Shown here one piece after another: positions 8,438 to 17,401 of a stretch of 64,000 bases of DNA (the stretch's first letter is position 1; each line of letters begins with the position of its first letter). The position numbers were made by a program, and so were the translations under genes. The stretch covers positions 186,001 through 250,000 of the forward strand of contig SZXW01000014.1 in assembly GCA_005862285.1 (NCBI GenBank), read 5' to 3'. The notes below the pieces were generated by a model. That model was not told the origin of the DNA. It did no database searches and saw only the letters and a list, made by a program, of their open reading frames with translations. The stretch is from Chlorobium sp. (GTDB lineage Bacteria > Bacteroidota > Chlorobiia > Chlorobiales > Chlorobiaceae).

Positions 8438-10141
8438 TTAATAAGTTCTTTCCTGAAGTTCGTAGCGTCCCATGACAACAGGCTTCTCACCGAGAACGAC
8501 CTTGCCGTCTTCCAGAGTGGCCATGGTATGCCTGTGCCATTTTTCATCATCCCTTACGGGAAAATCCACCCTGGTATGGGACCCCCGGCTCTCTTCGCGC
8601 GCATAGGCACCGGCAGCGACTGCCCCGGCGAGGTCGAGCATGTTTTTCAGCTCGAGGACCTGGATGAGGTTGGTATTGTATACGTCGCTGGTATCGAACA
8701 CACGGACATGCTGGTAACGGTCCTGGAGCCCTTCGATGTCCTCGATGCCTTTCTGCAGAAGCGATGCTTCCCTGAAGATACCTACGTTCACGGCAAGTGT
8801 CTGTCCGAGTTCCTCGCGCAGCGCTCCGTAGCGTTCGTAATGACCTGATGGTTTCATGTAGCTTCTCAATTCTTCGGTCTTCTCCCTGATCTCGGACTCC
8901 GGTATGGCTCCCGGAGCGAATTTGCCGGCCTCTTCCGCAGCCGTATGGCCGGCAATGCGGCCAAAAACGAGAATATCGAGCAGTGAATTGCCTCCGAGGC
9001 GGTTTGCGCCATGTACTGAAACACAGCCGCATTCACCGGCAGCATATACACCCTGCATGACGGTGCGACCGAAATTGTCGGTATCGATGCCGCCCATGGA
9101 ATAATGAGCGGTCGGCCTGACCGGGATCGGCTCTTCAATGGGATCGACACCTTCGAACTGCATCGACATTTCGCGGATCTGAGGCAGTCGGGATTTGATG
9201 AGGTCAGCACCGAGATGCGTGAGGTCAAGGTGAATATACTTTCCTGCCGGGCTGTCGAATCCTCTTCCCTCGAGAATTTCCGTCTCGATCGAACGTGCCA
9301 CGAGGTCCCTCGGACCGAGCTCCATTTTCTCCTTCGCATATCTTGCCATGAAACGCTCCCCGTCCATGTTTGTAAGGTAACCACCTTCACCTCTTGCACC
9401 CTCGGTGACAAGCAGGCCGCTTTTGCGCAACCCGGTAGGGTGAAACTGGACGAACTCCATGTCCTTGAGCGGAATTCCCGCCCGGAACGCTATTGCCTGG
9501 CCGTCGCCGGTATTGCCCGCTGCATTGCTCGAACGGTTCCAGTACATCTTGGCATAGCCGCCGGTAGCGAAAATCACCGTCTTTGCCGGAAATGCCTCTA
9601 TTTTGCCGGTCTTGATATTCAGCGCAAGCAGTCCCCTCATTCGGCTTCCGTTGACCGAAAGATTCAGGGCGAAATATTCATTGAAAAAGTAAACGCCCTT
9701 CTTCAGGCACTGTTCATAAAGTGTCTGCAGGATGGTATGTCCGGTTTTGTCGGCACAGTAACAGCAGCGTGGACGGCCGGCACCGCCGAATGGCCGCTGT
9801 GCGATGGTGTTGTCATCCATGCGCGACCACGGGGTGCCCATGTTGTCGAGTTCGCGGATGATCTTCGGTGCTTCTGAACAGAGCACATCGACGGCATCCT
9901 GATCGGCAAGATAATCGCTGCCTTTGATGGTATCGAAAATATGCATTTCGACCGTGTCGTCCTTGGCCTTGTTGCCAAGTGCGGCATTCGCGCCTCCCTG
10001 TGCAGCCGATGTATGTGAACGGTTCGGATATACCTTGGACAGCACGGCGATATTGAGAGACGGATTTGTTTTCATCGCCTCCATTGCCGCGTACAAACCG
10101 GCCCCGCCGCCGCCTACAATTACAATATCGAATGGTTTCAT
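8438..10141 (-). CDS. sdhA: succinate dehydrogenase/fumarate reductase flavoprotein subunit
   Basis: 567 residues. The N-terminus [19 protein letters not shown] is the Rossmann FAD site; [14 protein letters not shown] contains the covalent-flavin histidine region; FVQFHPTGL, the active-site stretch [12 protein letters not shown], and HYSMGGI are all as in the family. The frame is open to 10180, but the ATG at 10141 has a strong AAGGAGAT six to seven bases upstream and starts exactly at the conserved sequence. It interconverts succinate and fumarate at the cytoplasmic face. First gene of a three-gene unit with sdhB and the HdrB-like subunit. Confidence 0.95.
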   Translation of the reverse strand: MKPFDIVIVGGGGAGLYAAMEAMKTNPSLNIAVLSKVYPNRSHTSAAQGGANAALGNKAKDDTVEMHIFDTIKGSDYLADQDAVDVLCSEAPKIIRELDNMGTPWSRMDDNTIAQRPFGGAGRPRCCYCADKTGHTILQTLYEQCLKKGVYFFNEYFALNLSVNGSRMRGLLALNIKTGKIEAFPAKTVIFATGGYAKMYWNRSSNAAGNTGDGQAIAFRAGIPLKDMEFVQFHPTGLRKSGLLVTEGARGEGGYLTNMDGERFMARYAKEKMELGPRDLVARSIETEILEGRGFDSPAGKYIHLDLTHLGADLIKSRLPQIREMSMQFEGVDPIEEPIPVRPTAHYSMGGIDTDNFGRTVMQGVYAAGECGCVSVHGANRLGGNSLLDILVFGRIAGHTAAEEAGKFAPGAIPESEIREKTEELRSYMKPSGHYERYGALREELGQTLAVNVGIFREASLLQKGIEDIEGLQDRYQHVRVFDTSDVYNTNLIQVLELKNMLDLAGAVAAGAYAREESRGSHTRVDFPVRDDEKWHRHTMATLEDGKVVLGEKPVVMGRYELQERTY

Positions 10142-10344
10142 ACGCTCAAATCTCCTTATGAGGCCTCGGACAAGCCTCACGTTTAAATGGCTGGGAACTG
10201 CAACGGCAGAACCCTGCCCGTTGAATATGATCTTTCTGGTATTGCTGAGGAATGCAGTGTGAGAAAACCTGCTTACCGGCGATCTCTCTGAAAACTCTTC
10301 GAACGGTCCTTAAGGAAGAGGGTGACGTTACGCATTCCTCATGG

Positions 10345-10368
10345 GTCCAGGCGGTTTTCAGCCTGGAC
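10345..10368. terminator. stem-loop between CBS gene and sdhA
   Basis: Perfect 8-bp inverted repeat GTCCAGGC / GCCTGGAC with an 8-base loop, 31 bases past the stop of the CBS-domain gene. A T-rich run (TCTTTTC) follows only on the plus strand, so it may be a weak terminator or a 5' leader hairpin of the sdh operon. Confidence 0.35.
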
Positions 10369-10398
10369 TCTTTTCAACTGTGCTCAGTGCTGCCTTTT

Positions 10399-10845
10399 TT
10401 ACAAGGCGATATGATCGTCATGAATGGGTAGTTCCTCGACTGCCTGGAGTACATCGGTCATATTCAGCACACCGATAACCTTGTTCCCTTCCATGACGGT
10501 AAGACGCCTGACATTGGTGCGTTTCATGAGCCTGAGTGCGTATTTGACCCTGAGAGCAGGATTGACACTTATAACAGGCTTGCTCATGATCTGGAAAACG
10601 GGAGTGTTCCAGGGATCACGATGAATGTCTTCACCCGGATCGATCACTTTTTCAAGAATATCTTTCTCGGTGACGATACCGTAGCAGTCATCTTCATTCC
10701 TCGGTTCGATGACAAGACCGCTTTCATGGCTTTTTTTCATGATCTGGAGCGCCTCGGCGACAGTACAGCTTCCCTTGATGACCTGAAAATTTTTCTGCAT
10801 GAGAGCAGATACCGGTAGCGTGCGTAATGTTATAAGCTGATCCAT
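10399..10845 (-). CDS. tandem CBS-domain protein
   Basis: 148 residues made almost entirely of two CBS motifs (about residues 8-75 and 80-140), seen in [21 protein letters not shown] and [12 protein letters not shown], then [13 protein letters not shown] and [16 protein letters not shown] pairs (Bateman modules) bind adenine nucleotides such as AMP, ATP or SAM and regulate partner proteins. No catalytic domain is attached, so this is a stand-alone sensor. Neighbours (sdh operon on one side, efflux operon on the other) do not reveal the partner. Confidence 0.85.
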   Translation of the reverse strand: MDQLITLRTLPVSALMQKNFQVIKGSCTVAEALQIMKKSHESGLVIEPRNEDDCYGIVTEKDILEKVIDPGEDIHRDPWNTPVFQIMSKPVISVNPALRVKYALRLMKRTNVRRLTVMEGNKVIGVLNMTDVLQAVEELPIHDDHIAL

Positions 10846-10957
10846 AAGTGTCAGGTTACTTGAATATTGAAAAGATGAATGCCGCTAATTATTATCGGGC
10901 GATAAATAACTGAGCGCCGGGTTTTTGAAAACAGAAAAGGCAGGTTACCGTCTCTAT

Positions 10958-10969
10958 AACTATATAGTT
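10958..10969. promoter_or_regulatory. 12-bp palindrome upstream of CBS gene
   Basis: Perfect palindrome AACTATATAGTT about 110 bases upstream of the CBS-gene start. Possible regulator site; no matching regulator is identified. Confidence 0.25.
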
Positions 10970-11034
10970 TACGGAAGCCTTTAATTTATAAAATAATTGA
11001 CCACAAAAGCAATAATGCACCGATTAAAAAAGCA

Positions 11035-11676
11035 TCAAACTATACCATGAGCTTTTTTATAAGCCGCCCAGTTCTGTTTGAGATACAGGAAATCGCTGAA
11101 ATCTTTTGTCAGAAGAAACGGATTGGTATTGATTTCATGCCCGATGGTGGAAACAGGTGAAACTCCATAATCATGCCCTGGATAGACTTTTGTCCAGGGA
11201 GGAAGGGTCATGAGTTTCAAATGGAGTGAATCATACTCGGCCTTTGCCTGTTCATCAGTATAGGTTCCTCCTATTTTCCCGGTAAACAGCGTGTCTCCGG
11301 TAAAAACAGCGTCACCCGCAAGCAGGCAGATGGAATCATCGGTATGGCCGGGAGTATGGATGATCTGGATTTCAAGGGCGCCGATATGAAAAACCGCTCC
11401 ATCATCAATCTTTATACCTGTTATGGAGCAGGTGTCGCCGAAAAGCAACGGCCTGATACCGGTCTGATACTCCATTTTGCTGTTTCCGTTGGTATGGTCC
11501 GCATGCCCGTGAGTCGAAAAGACATAACGGATGGACAGACTGTTTTCTTTTGCATACCGCACGATCTTCGCCGGGTCGAAGGAAGCGTCGATAACGACCG
11601 CCTCCCCTGCTGTTTCATCAGCGACAAGGTAACCGAAGTTCCTGTCGCCTCCCATTCTGAACTGTTCGACAATCAT
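11035..11676 (-). CDS. metallo-beta-lactamase-fold hydrolase (glyoxalase II/persulfide dioxygenase-like)
   Basis: 213 residues. Zinc or iron ligands are clear: STHGHADHT (HxHxDH), HTPGHTDDSICLL, GDTLFTGKIGGT and VYPGHDYG. This arrangement is shared by glyoxalase II hydrolases and ETHE1/CstB-type persulfide dioxygenases. The in-frame ATG at 11682 sits only two bases after the AGGAGG; the ATG at 11676 has the ideal eight-base spacing and is preferred. It is the last gene of the operon headed by a CsoR-family repressor. In other bacteria CstR/BigR-type regulators control MBL-fold sulfur enzymes, but an oxygen-using dioxygenase would be odd in an anaerobe, so a thioester or persulfide hydrolase is equally possible. 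Confidence 0.85.
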   Translation of the reverse strand: MIVEQFRMGGDRNFGYLVADETAGEAVVIDASFDPAKIVRYAKENSLSIRYVFSTHGHADHTNGNSKMEYQTGIRPLLFGDTCSITGIKIDDGAVFHIGALEIQIIHTPGHTDDSICLLAGDAVFTGDTLFTGKIGGTYTDEQAKAEYDSLHLKLMTLPPWTKVYPGHDYGVSPVSTIGHEINTNPFLLTKDFSDFLYLKQNWAAYKKAHGIV

Positions 11677-11690
11677 GAGCATATCCTCCT

Positions 11691-11999
11691 TCAGACTGTT
11701 TTTTCAACGTTCATTAGAAAGGCCCTTGCAGGAAAATCACCGTCAACGGTTATCGGGCTTTGTTCAAGTTCGAGCATGATCGCGTCAGCCTTGTGGTCAT
11801 CCACAATGGCGAAACAGAGTGACGAGTAGACACCGAGCATCTGGTCCGCCGGCCACCAGGAAAGTGCGTCAATGCCCTTCTTGTCGCAGTTGCATCCCCT
11901 GATGTCCATGCTGCTGAACATGCTGACCTGATATTTCCTGAAAAGGTCCCGCACTTTCGGGCGGGTCTCTCCGTGTCCCATTATAGCAAGAAATTTCAT
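11691..11999 (-). CDS. small conserved hypothetical protein in efflux operon
   Basis: 102 residues from the ATG at 11999; an in-frame ATG at 12014 would add five residues, but GAGGG then lies inside the coding region and suits the later start. The alternating beta/alpha pattern and length suggest a ferredoxin-like alpha/beta fold, but no family is recognised. A GCNCDKKG segment around residues 35-42 holds two cysteines two residues apart that could bind a metal or react with sulfane sulfur. It lies between the RND pump (18 bases upstream) and the MBL-fold hydrolase (14 bases downstream), so it probably serves the same stress response. Confidence 0.7.
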   Translation of the reverse strand: MKFLAIMGHGETRPKVRDLFRKYQVSMFSSMDIRGCNCDKKGIDALSWWPADQMLGVYSSLCFAIVDDHKADAIMLELEQSPITVDGDFPARAFLMNVEKTV

Positions 12000-12017
12000 A
12001 TGGTTTGCCCTCATCCG

Positions 12018-15000
12018 TTATGTTGATTTCTTTTCTGCGATATAATAAACAAGCGGCACAACCACAAGTGTCAGCACCGTTGAAAGCACCCCGCCCCATA
12101 TCATGGAGATGGCGAGGCCCTGGAAAATCGGGTCGAACAGCATGATGACCGACCCGATAACAACCGCACCCGATGTAAGGATGATGGGCCGGGTTCTCAC
12201 AGCAGCCGATTCGATGATCGCCTGTTTCAGCTCAACCCCCTCCTCGCGCCTGATCTGGATGAAATCGATGAGCAGCACCGAGTTTCGCACCATGATGCCG
12301 GCAAGAGCTATCATGCCGATCATGCTGGTCGCCGTGAAAAACGCTCCGTGAATCCAGTGGCCCGGAATAATGCCTACAAGGCTGAGCGGAATGGAGATCA
12401 TCATGATAAGCGGAGTCTTGAAAGACTGGAACCATCCCACGATCAGAAGATAGATGATGACAAGCACGACGGCGAATGCCGTACCGAGGTCCCTGAAGAC
12501 CTCGAAGGTGATCTGCCACTCACCATCCCATTTCATGGAGGGCTTTTTCTCAGAAGAGGGCGGTGCTGTATAGAGCGGATTGACGGTATAGCCGCCGGGC
12601 AGCTTGAGCTGACTGATTTTTTTATCCATCTCCAGCATCGCATAGACCGGACTTTCCGTTGCCCCGGCAACATCTGCCGTTACGTAGACCACTCTGCGCA
12701 GATCCTTGCGGTAGATGCTCTTGTCCTGGATTTTATCCTCGATTTTGACCAGCTCCGAAAGCGGAATCATCTCACCGGCACGCAACCGCGTCGTAAGGGA
12801 GCCCATACCCTGGGATTGGACAAAAATACCAGAGAGATCCTTCAGGGAAGTCCTGTCGGACTGCGGCAGGCGCACCTGTATCATAACCGGCTCCTTCTCG
12901 TTTCCTGTATGCAGCACCCCCACATCCATGCCGCTGAGTGAAATCCTGAGGGTCTGGGCAATCTGTTCGGCGCTCACACCGCGAAAAGCCGCGCGTTCCT
13001 TGTTGATGACAAGATTGACGACTTTCTGGTCATCCTCAAGCATCCAGTCTACATCGACAACACCGGGAGTCTCCTGAAAAACCTTTTTCACCTGTTTTGC
13101 AAGCGCAATCTGCTCTTCCTGTGACGGACCGTAGATTTCGGCAACAATAGTCGAAAGGACCGGAGGGCCGGGAGGTATCTCGACGATCTTGGCATTACCG
13201 TTATACTTCATGGCAATCTTCTGAACTTCTGCACGTACCCGCTTTGCAATATCGTGGCTCTGATCCTTCCTCTCGCCTTTCAGCACGAGATTGACCTGGA
13301 TATCTCCCATGTTGGGAGCCTGACGAAGATAGTAATGACGGACAAGGCCGTTGAAGTTGATCGGCGCATTGGTGCCGGCATAGTACTGATAGCTCTTCAC
13401 TTCAGGCACCGTCTTCAGATAGGAGGCTATCTCCTTGGTCACCCTTGCGGTCTGCTCGAGAGCTGTACCTTCCGGCATATCCAGAATAACCTGGAATTCA
13501 TTCTTGTTGTCGAAAGGCAGCATTTTCATCTGGACGGCTTTCAGCGGTATCAGGATAATCGCTCCGGCAAGCAGAAGACCTACAACTCCAAATGCAAGGA
13601 GTCGCATGAACCCGTTGTCAAAAAGCGGGGAAAGCACGTTTCTGAACATCCGGTAGTAGACGGTTTTTGTAATATCGTACTCGTCGTGACCACCGCCCTC
13701 AACTTTGAGCAGCCTGTATGACAACCATGGCGTTACGATCAGGGCGATCAGGAGCGAAAATATCATGGCAAGCGAGGCGCCGATCGGCATCGGGCTCATA
13801 TACGGGCCCATGAGACCGGAAACGAATACCATCGGCAAGACGGCCGCAATGACCGTGAAGGTTGCAAGGATAGTCGGGTTGCCCACTTCGCTGACCGCTG
13901 TAATGGCCGCCTGTAGCCTGGGCTGCCTTTTCATGGCGAAATGGCGGTGGATATTTTCGGCAATGATGATCGAGTCATCGACGACAATACCCGTCACAAA
14001 AATCAAAGCAAACAGCGTGACCCTGTTGAGTGAGTAGTGAAGCAGGTAATAGACCAGAAGGGTAAGCGCGAAGGTAATGGGAACGGAAATAAAGTTCACC
14101 AGCGCACCTCTCCATCCGAGGAAAAGACCGACAACGATCGTAACGGCGACAATGGCGATGAATAAATGCTCCAGAAGGGTAGAGACCTTTTCGGTAGCGG
14201 TCTCGCCGTAGTTCCTTGTTTCCGTGACCGTAATGCCTGCAGGTATAACCGAGCCCTTCAGCTGATCGACTTTTTCGATCACTTTTCCTGCGAGCACTGA
14301 AGCATCGGCACCTTTGCGCTTAGCAACCGTCAGGGTCACCGCCGGGTACTCCCCTTGATCTTTCGAGTTAGAAGCTGCCCCCCATCCGAAAAAGTTATAG
14401 TTATTGACCTCTTCAGGACCGTCGACAATCGTGGCAACATCCCGGAGATAGACCGGAGCCGCCCCGTTGACTCCGACAACAACACTGCCGACATCACCCG
14501 CACTCTCTAAAAAGCTGCCGGACTTGACGATAATTTCACCGTTCTGCTGCCTGAAATTGCCTGATGTCATCTGGCTGTTCGCCATCTGCACCTGCCGGGC
14601 AATCTGCAGTGCGCTGACGTTGTTTCCGAGAAGCTTCTCCTTGTCCAGCAGAATACGCACCTGACGTTTCAGCCCCCCCTTGATTTCAACATCACCGATA
14701 TTCGGTATTTTCTTGAGTTCATCTGCTGCATCGAGCGCTGCCTTTCTGAGCTGATAGGGATCCTTGCTCTTGCTCCAGAAGGTAAGGTTCAGCACCGGCA
14801 CATCATCGATAGCAACCTTTTTCATAAGCGGCATCTGAATGCCCTGGGGCATCTTGTCCATATTCTTCATGAGTGTCGCCCAGAGCTTGACCATGCTCGC
14901 TTCGGTATCCTCGCCGACTTTGTAACGGACCGTCACGAGAGCGAAATCAGGCATCGACGTCGAATAGACATAATCGACGCCGGGAATTTCAGTGAGCGTC

Positions 15001-15221
15001 CGTTCGAATGGTTTTGCCACTCTTTCCTCGACTTCTGCTGGAACGGCCCCGGGATACGGAATGTAGATATCCACCATGGGAACCACGATCTGCGGTTCCT
15101 CCTCTCTCGGCGTCATGAAGGTCGCGATGATGCCGACCAGGATCGCTGCCAGCATCAGGAGCGGCGTGATCTTGGAATTGATGAACTGTTTTGCGAGCCT
15201 GCCTGCTATACCTTCATTCAT
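12018..15221 (-). CDS. RND-family efflux pump, inner-membrane transporter
   Basis: 1067 residues, full length for an AcrB/CzcA-superfamily pump. Seen: the TM1 end GIIATFMTPREEEPQIVVP and the porter-domain entry PGAVPAEVEERVAKPFE, the TM4 proton-relay motif FVTGIVVDDSIIIAENIHRH with paired aspartates, and a second set of six helices near the C-terminus (GIMVRNSVLLIDFIQ). The EEEPQ segment and VxD pair are common to the AcrB/HME-like group often annotated as acriflavin resistance. It would expel a small molecule or metal driven by protons together with the short adaptor and TolC-like protein upstream. The start overlaps the adaptor stop by 8 bases. Confidence 0.93.
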   Translation of the reverse strand: MNEGIAGRLAKQFINSKITPLLMLAAILVGIIATFMTPREEEPQIVVPMVDIYIPYPGAVPAEVEERVAKPFERTLTEIPGVDYVYSTSMPDFALVTVRYKVGEDTEASMVKLWATLMKNMDKMPQGIQMPLMKKVAIDDVPVLNLTFWSKSKDPYQLRKAALDAADELKKIPNIGDVEIKGGLKRQVRILLDKEKLLGNNVSALQIARQVQMANSQMTSGNFRQQNGEIIVKSGSFLESAGDVGSVVVGVNGAAPVYLRDVATIVDGPEEVNNYNFFGWGAASNSKDQGEYPAVTLTVAKRKGADASVLAGKVIEKVDQLKGSVIPAGITVTETRNYGETATEKVSTLLEHLFIAIVAVTIVVGLFLGWRGALVNFISVPITFALTLLVYYLLHYSLNRVTLFALIFVTGIVVDDSIIIAENIHRHFAMKRQPRLQAAITAVSEVGNPTILATFTVIAAVLPMVFVSGLMGPYMSPMPIGASLAMIFSLLIALIVTPWLSYRLLKVEGGGHDEYDITKTVYYRMFRNVLSPLFDNGFMRLLAFGVVGLLLAGAIILIPLKAVQMKMLPFDNKNEFQVILDMPEGTALEQTARVTKEIASYLKTVPEVKSYQYYAGTNAPINFNGLVRHYYLRQAPNMGDIQVNLVLKGERKDQSHDIAKRVRAEVQKIAMKYNGNAKIVEIPPGPPVLSTIVAEIYGPSQEEQIALAKQVKKVFQETPGVVDVDWMLEDDQKVVNLVINKERAAFRGVSAEQIAQTLRISLSGMDVGVLHTGNEKEPVMIQVRLPQSDRTSLKDLSGIFVQSQGMGSLTTRLRAGEMIPLSELVKIEDKIQDKSIYRKDLRRVVYVTADVAGATESPVYAMLEMDKKISQLKLPGGYTVNPLYTAPPSSEKKPSMKWDGEWQITFEVFRDLGTAFAVVLVIIYLLIVGWFQSFKTPLIMMISIPLSLVGIIPGHWIHGAFFTATSMIGMIALAGIMVRNSVLLIDFIQIRREEGVELKQAIIESAAVRTRPIILTSGAVVIGSVIMLFDPIFQGLAISMIWGGVLSTVLTLVVVPLVYYIAEKKST

Positions 15222-15624
15222 GGGACTGTACCTCTTTTGTTTCCGAAACCTGCTCCTTTACCACCATACCCTCTTCAAGCCGGGTTGTATATTTTCCGAC
15301 TATCCGTTCTCCGGCATCGAGACCCCCGAGAACAATCAGACGGCCGTTATCCTCATGACCGCGGCTTATCCAGCGAACAGCAATCCTGCCGTCACTTCCG
15401 ACGACATATACCCCGCTGAGCGGCCCTCTGCTTAATATCGATTCCAGGGGAACGAGAAGTTCCACTGTACCTGATGAACCGGTCCGCTTTTCGACCGTTG
15501 CAATCTGTTCAACAGCAACCGCAGTTTCAGGTTTCGTGCCACCGACAGATTTTACCTCTTTACCTCCACACGATGTCAATACCGCAGAAAACGCGGTTAT
15601 GAGGATCAATATGATTTTTTTCAC
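15214..15624 (-). CDS. minimal RND adaptor (membrane fusion) lipoprotein
   Basis: 136 residues, less than half the normal 350-400 of periplasmic adaptors. The N-terminus is a lipoprotein signal ending in LTSCGGK. After about 35 residues comes VPLESILSRGPLSGVYVV...RWISRGHEDNGRLIVLGGLDAGERIV, which matches only the C-terminal beta-barrel and membrane-proximal domains of HlyD/AcrA-type adaptors. The lipoyl and alpha-hairpin domains that normally meet TolC are missing. The reading frame is continuous and no hairpin remnant is seen in other frames, so this is a real mini-adaptor or an old internal deletion, not a frameshift. It sits between TolC-like and RND genes in the expected order. Confidence 0.75.
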   Translation of the reverse strand: MKKIILILITAFSAVLTSCGGKEVKSVGGTKPETAVAVEQIATVEKRTGSSGTVELLVPLESILSRGPLSGVYVVGSDGRIAVRWISRGHEDNGRLIVLGGLDAGERIVGKYTTRLEEGMVVKEQVSETKEVQSHE

Positions 15625-15682
15625 ACCTGTAATGGTTAATGATTGTTCGTGTCCGTTGCTCTAATCCCTTTCACGACCACGG

Positions 15683-17011
15683 TCATTTGCCCGAGTAGTA
15701 TTCAAGCTCGCTTCTCGCAACACAGTAATCATGCCTGGCCTGGTTGAGCCGGAGTTTCGCGAAGGTGTATGCCCCTTCACGCATAAGCAGTTCGAACGTC
15801 ATCGCCATTCCGCTCCTGAACTGACTGCCTATATAATCGAGGCTGACCTTCGCTTCGTCGAGGGCCTCCTGGGCTACGGCAATCCTGGCCTTCGCTGTAT
15901 TCATATCGCGAATGGTTTTTCTGATTTCGGCAAGACTGCCGTTTTTTGCCGCCTCATAATTGTACAAGGCCTCGAGTTCCTGAGCCTTTGCTTCCTGTAT
16001 CCTGCCGTCGGACGTATACGCGTCGAACAGCTCCCACTGAACGTTGACACCCATCATCCAGCCCGATCCGCCATTGAAAATCGCATTGCTGTGCAGATCG
16101 GTACGGAGGAATCCGTTCACTCTCGGAAGCCTGGCCGCTTTCGCCATCTCTCCCTGTTTGACAGCAACATCGCGATAGGTCATCATTGCCATGAGATCAT
16201 TCCGTTTTTCGGGAACACGCTCATCATCGATCGACGAGACTCCCCTGCCGATGACGAAATCACCTGTCGGTACGATAGTGACAGCCGGATCAAGGTTGAG
16301 CAGAGCTTTCAGTGCGTCGGAAGCGTTCCTGACCGCATCATGCAGCATGAGTTTCTGCTCGTTCAGTTCGGCAAGCCTCACCTCCGTTGAAAGTTTGTCC
16401 GATTTCGACATGAGTCCGGCACTGAAAGCCTTCCCGGCCTCTCGGCTGTGCGCCTGCATGGTGATAATGGACTGATCGATCGCTTCTATATTTTTCCTGG
16501 CAAGGATCAGACTGTAGTAAAGCTTTGCAACCTGAAGTTCTATCGCTTCTACCGTCCTTCCTGAGATGTATTCCTGGGCCTTTTTTGCCGTTTTCGCCAT
16601 CGACCGTCCGATTGCCGCATCGGCATTGTATATCGGCTGCATAACCTGCAGCGAGGTGTTGAAATCATTGATGACAGCCGGACTGTTCAATTTCACAGGA
16701 TCGAAATCAGCTTGTTTGACGATGGACTGCTGCAGCTTGAAAACCAGTGCCGCACCTGGATCGTTGGTAGCTACAGCGTTTTCCGAAAGCGTGACTTTCG
16801 GCAATGTGCTCTGGCGGGTCTGCACGATTCTCGCTTCGGCCTGATCAACCCTGCTTCGCGCTGCCTTGATGGTGAAATTGTTTTCCCTGGCCAACGAGAG
16901 CGCTTCCTGAAGTGAAAGCCTGATCATTCTCCCGGCGGCTGTCGCCTGCTCTCCACTGAATAACAAAGTGACAGACAGAGAGACAACTGCCATAAGCTTG
17001 CTTACTTTCAT
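15683..17011 (-). CDS. TolC-family outer membrane efflux protein
   Basis: 442 residues with a signal peptide ending near ATAAG. The body has the two homologous TolC repeats: ALSLARENNFTIKAARSRVDQAEARIVQTRQ near the N-terminus and ARLPRVNGFLRTDLH plus EAKVSLDYIGSQFRSG near the C-terminus, long helices with regular heptads. It forms the outer-membrane channel for the RND pump encoded downstream. The gene begins five bases after the CsoR-family repressor stop and is followed by the mini-adaptor after 58 bases, making it part of the same transcript. Confidence 0.92.
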   Translation of the reverse strand: MKVSKLMAVVSLSVTLLFSGEQATAAGRMIRLSLQEALSLARENNFTIKAARSRVDQAEARIVQTRQSTLPKVTLSENAVATNDPGAALVFKLQQSIVKQADFDPVKLNSPAVINDFNTSLQVMQPIYNADAAIGRSMAKTAKKAQEYISGRTVEAIELQVAKLYYSLILARKNIEAIDQSIITMQAHSREAGKAFSAGLMSKSDKLSTEVRLAELNEQKLMLHDAVRNASDALKALLNLDPAVTIVPTGDFVIGRGVSSIDDERVPEKRNDLMAMMTYRDVAVKQGEMAKAARLPRVNGFLRTDLHSNAIFNGGSGWMMGVNVQWELFDAYTSDGRIQEAKAQELEALYNYEAAKNGSLAEIRKTIRDMNTAKARIAVAQEALDEAKVSLDYIGSQFRSGMAMTFELLMREGAYTFAKLRLNQARHDYCVARSELEYYSGK

Positions 17012-17016
17012 GATTT

Positions 17017-17247
17017 TTACTTTCTCGCAATAAGTTTGATAATCGTTTCAATGCTTTTCGAATCATTCCTGCTCATGCACTCCCTGAGGTTCCGGTCAAG
17101 CACCAGGGAAAAAGTATTGTCGAGCGCAGCTTTGGCCGCCTGAAACTGGGTGATGATCTTGCTGCACTCTTCACCTTTTTCAATCATCCTGATCAGCCCC
17201 TCCACCTGTCCGCCGACCTTCTTCAATCTGAGGATCACATCTTCCAT
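17017..17247 (-). CDS. CsoR/FrmR-family transcriptional repressor (persulfide-sensor-like ligand set)
   Basis: 76 residues, all-helical DUF156 family. The pattern RLKKVGGQVEGLIRMIE is the usual N-terminal helix. The two conserved cysteines are present (C28 in EECSKI and C57 in LRECM). In copper-sensing CsoR the residue four before the second cysteine is histidine; here it is asparagine (N53 in RNLREC). Loss of that histidine is typical of members that do not sense Cu(I), including persulfide-sensing CstR-type proteins. It is the first gene of the efflux/MBL operon and a 23-base inverted-repeat operator lies 56 bases upstream, so autoregulated derepression is likely. The ligand is inferred, not proven. 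Confidence 0.9.
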   Translation of the reverse strand: MEDVILRLKKVGGQVEGLIRMIEKGEECSKIITQFQAAKAALDNTFSLVLDRNLRECMSRNDSKSIETIIKLIARK

Positions 17248-17302
17248 GATTTTTTCCTGTTTTTTTTTAAAAGGCTGTTGTCAAAGTATTAACAATCATC
17301 AA

Positions 17303-17325
17303 ATACCTATACCCAGTATAGGTAT
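17303..17325. promoter_or_regulatory. CsoR-family operator
   Basis: Inverted repeat with perfect 10-base arms, ATACCTATAC / GTATAGGTAT, around CCA. CsoR-family operators are typically ATACC...GGTAT palindromes, which this matches. It is placed just upstream of the repressor gene, where it could cover the operon promoter. Confidence 0.75.
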
Positions 17326-17401
17326 AATTTATAAAAAAAATTGAATTAATGCAAGTGCATCGTAAAGGTGCAACGGGAAGGGGGGAATTTATGGAATCGG
17401 C

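Noticed and set aside
9104-9877. 257-codon plus-strand ORF opposite sdhA
   Set aside because: Antisense shadow of a highly conserved flavoprotein gene.
15214-15624. Frameshift or pseudogene explanation for the short adaptor
   Set aside because: The frame is continuous from lipoprotein signal to C-terminal domain, and no missing adaptor segment appears in other frames nearby.
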